Positions 57,987 through 64,000 of a stretch of 64,000 nt of DNA are shown piece after piece (position 1 is the stretch's first letter; each line of letters opens with the position of its first letter). A program made the position numbers and the translations under genes. This DNA comes from an uncultured Candidatus Melainabacteria bacterium (GTDB lineage Bacteria > Cyanobacteriota > Vampirovibrionia > Gastranaerophilales > Gastranaerophilaceae): NCBI GenBank assembly GCA_949927415.1, contig CATLFB010000001.1:124001-188000 (forward strand), read 5' to 3'. Under the pieces are notes generated by a model. The model was not told the DNA's origin, made no database searches, and was given only the letters and a program-made list of their open reading frames with translations.

Positions 57987-58002
57987 AATAGCGGAGAAAA
58001 AG

Positions 58003-58692
58003 ATGACTAAAGGGATTTTCATAACAGCAACCGGCACAGATGTCGGCAAAACATATATTTCAGCACTAATTGTAAAAGCTATGAGAGAAGAGGGGCTAAA
58101 CTGCGGCTATTACAAACCGGCTTTGAGCGGGGCGGAAGTGGTAGATGGTAAAATTATACCCGGCGACTGCAATTACGTCTTCAATCGCGCAGGAATAGCC
58201 GCAAATCCGTTGAATTATGTATCATACATATTTAAACCTGCACTTTCACCGCATCTTGCATCAAAAATAGAGAACAATCCCATAAAATTAGACAAAATCA
58301 AAAAAGATTTCAAAAAAATTTCAACGGAATTTGACTTTCTTCTGACAGAAGGCGCAGGCGGCATAGTCTGTCCTTTCAACATGGAAGAAAACCTGCTTTT
58401 GCCGGATGTAATAAAATCTCTTGGCCTCGACATTATAATAGTTGCACAGGCCGCACTTGGCACTATAAATTCTACTGTTTTGACAGTTGAATATGCAAAA
58501 CACCACGGCATAAACGTAAAAGGAATTATCCTGAACTGTTATGATGAAAAAGACATTATGCAAGTTGACAACAAAATTCAAATAGAAAAATTAACAGGCG
58601 TAAAGGTAATCGCAACAGTAGGCGAATCAGCAGACACAATTAATATTTCAGAAATTCTGCCGGTCTTTGCAGAACCCAACCCGAACGCTTGA
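58003..58692 (+). CDS. bioD: Dethiobiotin synthase
   Basis: 229 residues. It closes the ureido ring of dethiobiotin from 7,8-diaminopelargonate, CO2 and ATP. N-terminal P-loop MTKGIFITATGTDVGKTYIS, YYKPALSG, TEGAGGIVCPF (the conserved E-G-A-G-G) near residue 113 and IIVAQAALGTINSTVLTVEYA. GGAG 8 nt before the ATG. Its end is 22 nt before the bioA ATG; together they cover the two steps before biotin synthase, which is not in the window. Confidence 0.94.
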   Translation: MTKGIFITATGTDVGKTYISALIVKAMREEGLNCGYYKPALSGAEVVDGKIIPGDCNYVFNRAGIAANPLNYVSYIFKPALSPHLASKIENNPIKLDKIKKDFKKISTEFDFLLTEGAGGIVCPFNMEENLLLPDVIKSLGLDIIIVAQAALGTINSTVLTVEYAKHHGINVKGIILNCYDEKDIMQVDNKIQIEKLTGVKVIATVGESADTINISEILPVFAEPNPNA

Positions 58693-58714
58693 AATACCCC
58701 ATAGGAGGAACATT

Positions 58715-60061
58715 ATGAATAAATGGATAGAAAAAGATTTAGAATATATTTGGCACCCATGCTCGCAGATGAAAGATTATGAGACGCTTTCTCCAGCCGT
58801 AATCGCACGCGGGGAAGGGGTTTACCTGTACGATACCGATGGTAAAAGATATGTTGATGTAATAAGTTCATGGTGGTGCAACCTTCTCGGCCACTGCAAT
58901 CCAAAAATCAATCAGGCTGTAAAAAAACAGATTGATGAATTGGAACATGTTATTTTCGCAAATTTTACCCACAAACCCGCAATAACTTTATGCGAAAGAT
59001 TATCAAAAATTTTGCCGGAAGGTTTATGCAAATTTAACTTCAGCGACAACGGCTCATCTGCGATAGAAGCTGCGATGAAAGTAAGTTTTCAATACCATGA
59101 ACAAACCGGAAACCCGCAAAAAACACGATTTATGGCGCTCACAGACGCCTATCACGGAGAAACAATCGGTGCACTCTCCGTTGGCGACTGCGACCTTTAT
59201 ACAAAACTATACAAACCGATTTTAATGGACATTGTCAGAATCGAAGGCCCTGACTGCTTCCGCTGTCCTTACGGAAAAGAGCGCGAAAACTGTAATTGCG
59301 AATGCGCCCAAAAAGCCGCAGAACAATTCAAAAAATACGGTAGAGAAACATCCGCTCTTCTTGTAGAACCGCTCTTGCAAGGTTCTGCAGGCATGAAGAT
59401 TTATCCTCCGCTATATTTGAAAAAACTTAGAGAACTTTGTGATGAATACAATGTTCATTTGATTGCAGACGAAATCGCAACAGGATTTGGCAGAACAGGC
59501 AAAATGTTCGCATTTCAGCATGCCGGAGTTTCGCCTGATATAATGTGCCTTTCAAAAGGCCTCAGCGGCGGTTATATGCCTTGCGCAATGTTTGTTACGA
59601 CCAAAAAGATTTACGACGCGTTTTATGATGAATACAACAGCGGAAAAGCGTTTATGCACAGTCACACCTATAGCGGCAATCCTCTGGCTTGTGCGGCGGC
59701 AAATGCGGTTCTTGATATTATGGAAGACGGTTCTGTTTTAAGAAAAGCTAATGAAAACGCGATTTACTTTAACAAAATCATCAAAGAGAAGTTTTTATCT
59801 CACAAAAATGTCGGCGAAATTCGTTCAATAGGCCTTATCAATGCGATAGAACTTGTAAAAAATAAGGAGACAAAAGAACCTTTTGACGGCAAACTTCGAA
59901 CAGGATATCAGATTTATAAAAAAGCTCTTCAAAAAGGCGTAATTCTAAGGCCTTTAGGCGACATTATCTATTTCAATCCGCCGTTAATAATCGAGCGCAA
60001 AGACATGGATTTTGTGACAGATGTTGCGCTGGAATGTTTGAATGAGGTTTTACCCGAATAG
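58715..60061 (+). CDS. bioA: Adenosylmethionine-8-amino-7-oxononanoate aminotransferase
   Basis: 448 residues from the ATG at 58715, with AGGAGG 7 nt upstream; a longer reading overlaps bioD and is rejected. PLP-dependent class III aminotransferase: WHPCSQMKDYETLSP start, SSWWCNLLGHCNPKIN, DNGSSAIEAAMKVSFQYHEQTG, DAYHGETIGALSVG, LIADEIATGFGRTGKMFAFQHAGVSPDIMCLSKGLSGG with the PLP Lys in LSKGLSGG, and HSHTYSGNPLACAAANA. A Cys-rich insert CFRCPYGKERENCNCECAQK near 180 is typical of many BioA. It makes 7,8-diaminopelargonate using SAM as amino donor. Confidence 0.95.
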   Translation: MNKWIEKDLEYIWHPCSQMKDYETLSPAVIARGEGVYLYDTDGKRYVDVISSWWCNLLGHCNPKINQAVKKQIDELEHVIFANFTHKPAITLCERLSKILPEGLCKFNFSDNGSSAIEAAMKVSFQYHEQTGNPQKTRFMALTDAYHGETIGALSVGDCDLYTKLYKPILMDIVRIEGPDCFRCPYGKERENCNCECAQKAAEQFKKYGRETSALLVEPLLQGSAGMKIYPPLYLKKLRELCDEYNVHLIADEIATGFGRTGKMFAFQHAGVSPDIMCLSKGLSGGYMPCAMFVTTKKIYDAFYDEYNSGKAFMHSHTYSGNPLACAAANAVLDIMEDGSVLRKANENAIYFNKIIKEKFLSHKNVGEIRSIGLINAIELVKNKETKEPFDGKLRTGYQIYKKALQKGVILRPLGDIIYFNPPLIIERKDMDFVTDVALECLNEVLPE

Positions 60062-60135
60062 GTTTTTATTTTATAAAAAGCCCGAAAAGTTATCACATAA
60101 ATGCGTTAACAATTCGGACACAGAATTAAATTATA

Positions 60136-60940
60136 TTAAAATTTAACCGGATAGTCTTTCGGGATTTTCCACCCGTTTGACTGAATTAGTGCCCCGCAAT
60201 ATCTTCCGGCTAAAGACCCGGTGACATCTGACGAACATCCATCCCTTGCATCATTTTTTTGCTCATCGATATCCAAATCAGATCCGATTAGATAAACTCC
60301 TTTTGTGCCTGAAGAACTGTTCACAAATCGTATTATAAGCCCAAATACATCACTGCCCAATATGTTACGTCCCCTGCCCGGGCCATCCAGGTCAAACCAT
60401 AATTGGGTATGCTTTGTCTGATAATCAGTCCCGTCAATCCCTGCCCACATATAATATATTGACGAACCATTCGCTAATACTGCAGAAATATACTTTGTAC
60501 CCGTATTAGTTAAATATGTGACATTTCCGCGCAGATTTTTGGGCGGCTGCCAGCAAGAATCAGAAGTGGGTTTGCAAACATTTAAAATCTTCAACTCAGG
60601 CGCAAAATAATTATCAAAATAATTAGCCGTACATTCATCAGTTCACGTATCATCGCAAACCGGCCACTCATCAGTAAATCCATGCTTTGACTCTGCCATT
60701 TGAATTACGGAACTAATTAGCGCAAATTGAGCCTTTAATTTGTTTTCAGTCACAGATTTCTTATAATTAGAAATAAGATTTGGAATTGTTAAAGCGGCAA
60801 TAATCCCGACTATTCCAAGTGTAATTAAAACTTCCGCAAGGGTAAACGCAAAAAACGAACCACCTAAAAACCTTGAAATGAGGCTGTTACCGGCTGCCCC
60901 CCCCCCCCGCTAATTCAGTCATAGCAAGCTTTTTCAGCAT
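60136..60940 (-). pseudogene. Prepilin pseudogene with G12 tract and in-frame TGA
   Basis: The ATG at 60940 has AAGGAG upstream and reads MLKKLAMTELAGGG, but the G12 tract (60897-60908) throws it to a stop within five codons. With 11 G it continues AAGNSLISRFLGGSFFAFTLAEVLITLGIV, a prepilin signal. That reading then meets TGA at 60645-60643, between CDDT and TDEC, after which the same frame stays open to SNGWKIPKDYPVKF. So it has two lesions: a reversible frame-off tract and a nonsense codon, probably TGG to TGA. The downstream ORF from about 60594 is its C-terminal half, not an independent gene. The leader is homologous to that of the prepilin at 47.4 kb. Confidence 0.75.
60897..60908 (-). 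repeat. Homopolymer G12 in the second prepilin leader
   Basis: Twelve C on the plus strand, same length and same leader position as the tract at 47390-47401. Confidence 0.85.
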
Positions 60941-61028
60941 AATAAATCTCCTTATAAATTTATTAAATAATACATTATTAATATAACATATTTAACTTTG
61001 ATTCGCAATATTATTACATCTTTAAATA

Positions 61029-61061
61029 TAAAAACCGCCTTAACAAATTTTGTCAAGGCGG
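61029..61061 (-). terminator. Minus-strand terminator of the 31-residue ORF
   Basis: CCGCCTT/AAGGCGG stem, 13-nt loop; read on the minus strand it is followed by TTTT. Sits about 175 nt after the stop of the small ORF. Confidence 0.6.
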
Positions 61062-61235
61062 GATTTGAAGGTGAAAAGCAAACTAAAATTAATCACGCTA
61101 AACATTTAACGTAATTCATACACTTATCAAGACCTAAACTCCTCTATATGGCGGTCTAAAATTTTTAAAGAAACTTTTATCCACACACGACGTCTATAAA
61201 AATTGTAAAAGGTTCACTTATCGAAAATTCTGTAA

Positions 61236-61331
61236 TTAACCTTCTGTTGTGAGTTCTTCCCAGATGCTCGGAACAACGATTAATGCAGTGTAGACGATAA
61301 AACCGAATAGAATTAAATTAATAGCTTCCAT
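61236..61331 (-). CDS. Single-span membrane peptide (31 aa)
   Basis: MEAINLILFGFIVYTALIV followed by VPSIWEELTTEG. One membrane span (about residues 4-23) with a short acidic C-terminal tail. The ATG has AGGAGAG 7 nt upstream on the minus strand, a promoter (TTACAT, 18 bp, TAATAT) lies at 61388-61359, and a terminator lies at 61061-61029, so the whole transcription unit is visible. No family recognised. Small membrane peptides of this form often modulate a larger membrane complex. It is far below normal gene-finder cut-offs. Confidence 0.65.
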   Translation of the reverse strand: MEAINLILFGFIVYTALIVVPSIWEELTTEG

Positions 61332-61358
61332 ATAAACTCTCCTATAGCTTACACATGT

Positions 61359-61388
61359 ATATTATGCCCGCATGGAGATAAAATGTAA
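61359..61388 (-). promoter_or_regulatory. Promoter of the 31-residue peptide gene
   Basis: On the minus strand TTACAT (61388-61383), 18-bp spacer, TAATAT (61364-61359). Confidence 0.55.
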
Positions 61389-61441
61389 CATAATTTTACA
61401 AAAGAAATCAGAATTTTTTGTATAATAGAAAAGAGGAAAAT

Positions 61442-61759
61442 ATGAAAAAGAAATTGGGGATACTGTTTAAAAACCTTTGCTGTTCAATATGTAAACACGA
61501 GTTCGGTGAAGATTCCATTATAATTAAACGCGAAGAAAACGGACTTCTTGTCACAAACCTTCATTGTCCGAATTGCGGGAAAAATTACGGGATAGCATTT
61601 TTAGGATTTTCGGATTTTGAGGTGAAAGATGAAAGCAAACTTCCTCTTGAAGCTGTGGAGGGGCCGGATCCGATAAGTTATGATGACGTTATTGACGCGC
61701 ACAGGTTCATCAAAAATCTCGATGAAAATTGGAGTAATTTTATAAAAAAAGAGGTTTAG
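61442..61759 (+). CDS. Zinc-ribbon hypothetical protein (105 aa)
   Basis: The ATG at 61442 has GAGG 7 nt upstream; an earlier ATG at 61418 lies inside the TATAAT-like promoter region. Two Cys pairs, CCSICKHEF and HCPNCGKNYG, frame a zinc ribbon at residues 15-50. The C-terminal half is acidic and helical (DDVIDAHRFIKNLDENWSNFIKK). No named family. The stop lies inside a terminator hairpin. Monocistronic. Confidence 0.72.
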   Translation: MKKKLGILFKNLCCSICKHEFGEDSIIIKREENGLLVTNLHCPNCGKNYGIAFLGFSDFEVKDESKLPLEAVEGPDPISYDDVIDAHRFIKNLDENWSNFIKKEV

Positions 61760-61772
61760 CACCTCTTTTTTA
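61744..61772 (+). terminator. Terminator of the zinc-ribbon gene
   Basis: AAAAAAGAGGT/ACCTCTTTTTT around a 5-nt loop that contains the stop codon. Confidence 0.85.
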
Positions 61773-61836
61773 TTTTGAGAGGCAAATTTATTTTTTACGG
61801 GTTTTATATTTTATAACAATAGTTAAAAGGAGATTT

Positions 61837-62571
61837 ATGCAAGCGCTCAGACAAAACCCCACCCCCAATACACCTGCGTTTCAAGCCAGAAAAATCGGAA
61901 CCGCAATTACTAAAATCAACAATATAAAAAACGAAATTCAACTATACAAACTTGATTCATCAGACATTCCGTTTGCACGCAAAATGTATATGAATATTGA
62001 CCTGGAAAAATTGCATCCGAATCTGGATAGTTATAAAGATTTTACAAACTGGAATTTGCTTATCAAACAAGCTGTTGATTCTGTAGGTTCAGAAAAATAT
62101 ACAACAATTCTTGCTGTACAGAATAAAAGACCATGCGGAATTATGTCAATTTTCCAAAAAGCACCAAAACATTCAATCCTTGACAGAATTGCAACCTGGC
62201 CAATAAAACCTGATAAAAAAGTAGAGCATGCCGGAAAAGTTTTGATGCATAGTTTATTCAGACACGCAATTAACAAAAGCAATAATTGGATATCTCTGAC
62301 TCCGGCCGGCTGCAAACCCAGATACAAATCCTGCATTGAATTTTATAAAAAACTCGGATTTGACTTTGTAGAAACACCGTACAACGGATTAGAATGCCGT
62401 ATGGGCAAATCAGATTTTGCAAGAAGAGCCGCTCAGGTGGAAAACTTCTTTGATTTTAAAGAAGAAATCAACGCGCAAGATGTTGATTTAAGGAAAATTC
62501 TTACGCTCAAATTCGACGACACAATCGGGGAAAAATGCAAAGCTTTTCTGCAAAAATTGAGACAGAATTAA
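61837..62571 (+). CDS. GNAT-like hypothetical protein
   Basis: 244 residues. AAAGGAG 5 nt before the ATG. The N-terminus MQALRQNPTPNTPAFQARKIG is the short disordered NPxFxA-type start seen on many proteins of this lineage (inference). A GNAT-type core runs at about 38-185: TTILAVQNKRPCGIMSIFQ (strands 2-4), VEHAGKVLMHSLFRHAINKS (helix) and CKPRYKSCIEFYKKLGFDFVETPYNGLECRM (the FYKKLGF that ends GNAT domains). The acetyl-CoA Q/RxxGxG/A loop is not canonical, so activity is uncertain. It overlaps the convergent transporter gene by 4 bp. Confidence 0.65.
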   Translation: MQALRQNPTPNTPAFQARKIGTAITKINNIKNEIQLYKLDSSDIPFARKMYMNIDLEKLHPNLDSYKDFTNWNLLIKQAVDSVGSEKYTTILAVQNKRPCGIMSIFQKAPKHSILDRIATWPIKPDKKVEHAGKVLMHSLFRHAINKSNNWISLTPAGCKPRYKSCIEFYKKLGFDFVETPYNGLECRMGKSDFARRAAQVENFFDFKEEINAQDVDLRKILTLKFDDTIGEKCKAFLQKLRQN

Positions 62572-63848
62572 CCCAGAAGAATTCCTGCAATTGCGGCAGA
62601 CATATAGCCTGTCAAAGTTCCGCAGATTAGTGCGCGCACGCCCAATCTTGCAAGGTTTTTTCTCTGGTTCGGAGCCAATTCTCCGATTCCGCCAAGCTGG
62701 ATTGCAATTGAGCCGAAGTTTCCAAAACTGCAGAGTGCAACGCATGCAATCACAAAGCTTTTGTCGGAAAGCGTTTGCGGTAATGATGTCAAATCAACAT
62801 AAGCAACCATTTCATTCAAGACGAGTTTTGTGCCCATGAGGCTTCCGACAGTGGTAATTTCATTTCCCGGAACGCCCATAAGATATGCAAATCCGGCAAA
62901 AACTTTTCCTAAAATCATTTTCAAAGAAAGCTGGCTGAGGTCAAAGCCTGTGAAATTTATATGCGCATAATTCACAATAAAGTTTCCGATACCGCCTAAA
63001 ACCCAGTCAACAAAAGCCACAAGTGCCACAAGCGCCAAAATCATCGCAACAACATTAATTGCAACCTTCATACCCTCTGATGCGCCCTGAGAAATTGCGT
63101 CGAAGAGGTTTGTATAAGGTCTTCTGCGTTTGCTGAAATGGATTTTGATATCTTCACTCGTTTCAGGCGTGCCGGTTTCCGGATAAACTATTTTCGAGAT
63201 AACAAGAGCGCCAGGCGCTGCCATAATTGATGCTGCAAGAAGATATTGCGCAGGAATTCCGAGTCCGATATAAATCGGCATGGTGGCGGCCGAAATACAT
63301 GCCATGCTTCCTGTCATTGAGGCAAGAAGTTCCGAGCGGGTAAGTTTTGCAAGGTAAGGTCTAATCATAATTTGCGCCGCAATTTGTCCGACAAAAGAAC
63401 TTGCGACATTTGATAAGGCTTCTGCACCGCTCACAGACATTATTTTGTTCATAGCTTTTCCTAGAATCGGAACGATTCTTTGCATAATTCCGTAGTAGTA
63501 AAGGATATTCACAAGAATCATCATGAAAATCAATGAGGCAATTAGTTGAAGGGCAAAAACATGTGAGCCTGCACCGAAAATTCCGCTTAATTTTTCAGAA
63601 TTCATCAAAGGTCCGAAAACGAAACTTCCGCCTTCTTTGGCAAAATCGAGGATTTTTGTAATAAAAACACCCAGTGTCATAAAAATTGTGCGGCCAATTG
63701 GAACTTTGAATATAAAAACAGCTAGTCCTATTTGGAGAAGAAATCCCGTTATGATTGTTTTGTAATTAATAGCTTTTCTGTTATTTGACATCAAAAACGC
63801 TATCAAAAATATGAATATTATCCCAAAAATCCCAAAAAATCTTTCCAT
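62568..63848 (-). CDS. Concentrative nucleoside transporter (CNT/NupC family)
   Basis: 426 residues, about ten spans. An inner-membrane symporter that takes up nucleosides with H+ or Na+. CNT hallmarks: FVFGPLMNSEKLSGIFGAGSHVFALQLIASLIFMMILVNILYYYG (the G-x-x-x-F...L near start), SGAEALSNVASSFVGQIAAQIMIRPYL (substrate-binding loop GQ.EA-like), TGSMACISAATMPIYIGLGIPAQYLLAASIMAAPGALVISKIVYPE and ACVALCSFGNFGSIAIQLGGIGELAP. Full length. It suggests nucleoside scavenging in a host-associated bacterium. The ATG at 63848 has little Shine-Dalgarno. Confidence 0.93.
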   Translation of the reverse strand: MERFFGIFGIIFIFLIAFLMSNNRKAINYKTIITGFLLQIGLAVFIFKVPIGRTIFMTLGVFITKILDFAKEGGSFVFGPLMNSEKLSGIFGAGSHVFALQLIASLIFMMILVNILYYYGIMQRIVPILGKAMNKIMSVSGAEALSNVASSFVGQIAAQIMIRPYLAKLTRSELLASMTGSMACISAATMPIYIGLGIPAQYLLAASIMAAPGALVISKIVYPETGTPETSEDIKIHFSKRRRPYTNLFDAISQGASEGMKVAINVVAMILALVALVAFVDWVLGGIGNFIVNYAHINFTGFDLSQLSLKMILGKVFAGFAYLMGVPGNEITTVGSLMGTKLVLNEMVAYVDLTSLPQTLSDKSFVIACVALCSFGNFGSIAIQLGGIGELAPNQRKNLARLGVRALICGTLTGYMSAAIAGILLG

Positions 63849-63882
63849 AAGTCCTCAACTATTTTCTACAAAATAATTATAC

Positions 63883-63912
63883 AAAAAAGGAGTATAAAAT
63901 ATACTCCTTTTT
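63883..63912. terminator. Terminator hairpin, both strands
   Basis: AAAAAGGAGTAT/ATACTCCTTTTT stem with a 5-nt loop and T runs on both strands. Serves the gene that enters from the right edge. Confidence 0.75.
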
Positions 63913-63935
63913 ATTTAAAATGTGATAAAAGTTAA

Positions 63936-64000
63936 CTATGCGTTGTTTTTATTTGATTTCCTTGATTTTTTAGGTTTTGATATTTTAGGAGTTTTAGAAG
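63936..64000 (-). CDS. C-terminal end of a basic protein (partial)
   Basis: Minus-strand frame open from the window edge to TAG at 63938-63936, giving SKTPKISKPKKSRKSNKNNA. A Lys/Ser-rich tail, as in histone-like or nucleic-acid-binding proteins, followed at once by a terminator. Only about 20 residues are visible, so the identity is unknown. Confidence 0.4.
   Translation of the reverse strand, partial: SKTPKISKPKKSRKSNKNNA

Noticed and set aside
60136-60594. Independent 152-residue gene
   Set aside because: It is the C-terminal part of the prepilin pseudogene in the same frame; no promoter or Shine-Dalgarno at its first ATG.
60643-60645. TGA read as an amino acid (recoding) in the prepilin at 60.1 kb
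   Set aside because: Other genes here use TGA as a normal stop (for example at 10050), there is no Trp-TGA elsewhere in the window and no SECIS-like context is evident. A nonsense mutation is simpler.

Overview
The window looks like a chromosomal stretch from an AT-rich, fermentative, diderm bacterium. The best fit is an uncultured gut melainabacterium (Gastranaerophilales-like lineage). The lineage call is inference. It rests on prepilins with the FTLAEVLITLGIIGIVAAMT-type leader, a lipid A gene (LpxK), an Mla/MCE protein, OmpH, type V secretion proteins, a YidC of about 380 residues and an electron-bifurcating [FeFe] hydrogenase. TGA is used as an ordinary stop (for example at 10050), so code 11 applies.

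Layout. 1-1373 is the end of an integrated element: an unknown gene running off the left edge, a ribbon-helix-helix regulator and arm-type repeats. It ends in a 46-bp copy of the 3' half of tRNA-Gly(GCC). 1849-21674 is host backbone: a DUF488 protein, a 1,968-residue Pmp-like autotransporter, an EEP-family phosphatase/nuclease, three tRNAs (Thr, Thr, Tyr), AlkD, a prepilin, Ugd, an MsbA-like ABC exporter, DUF1015, CoaE, an RsuA/RluB-type pseudouridine synthase, a thioesterase, a 44-residue rubredoxin and tRNA-Pro(UGG).

21626-39313 is a 17.7-kb integrative element in tRNA-Pro. It has 46-bp att repeats and, inside each end, the same tandem 11-bp repeat. It carries a repressor/excisionase/integrase module with divergent promoters, a putative replication protein, a tiny putative RNA and dense defence-like cargo. 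The cargo comprises an Abi/HEPN protein; an AAA+ ATPase, TPR, Mrr-nuclease and DUF2971 set bracketed by two convergent catalytic-core-only tyrosine recombinases; a coiled-coil TIR protein; a lone methyltransferase; and an RloC/PrrC-like ATPase with a CxxC hook. This region is visibly more AT-rich than its surroundings.

39557-64000 is backbone again: XRE regulator, YidC, QueA (with a palindromic repeat inserted in frame), an ADP-ribosyltransferase-like protein, a lytic transglycosylase, MCE protein, LpxK, a prepilin, endonuclease III, DUF2339, the HydC/HydB/HydA hydrogenase operon, OmpH, a TpsB transporter, BioD-BioA, a second poly-G prepilin (a pseudogene), a 31-residue membrane peptide, a GNAT-like protein and a CNT nucleoside transporter.

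Three themes cut across the window. Two prepilin genes have a G12 tract in their leaders, and both would be in frame with 11 G, which suggests phase variation. At least nine genes lack a Shine-Dalgarno sequence and have a -10 hexamer 6-7 nt before the start codon, which suggests leaderless mRNAs. The tRNA-Pro gene has received an element-derived T-arm with a compensated base-pair change. The best candidate for an undescribed system is the recombinase-bracketed ATPase/TPR/Mrr/DUF2971 cassette at 27.5-34.3 kb.
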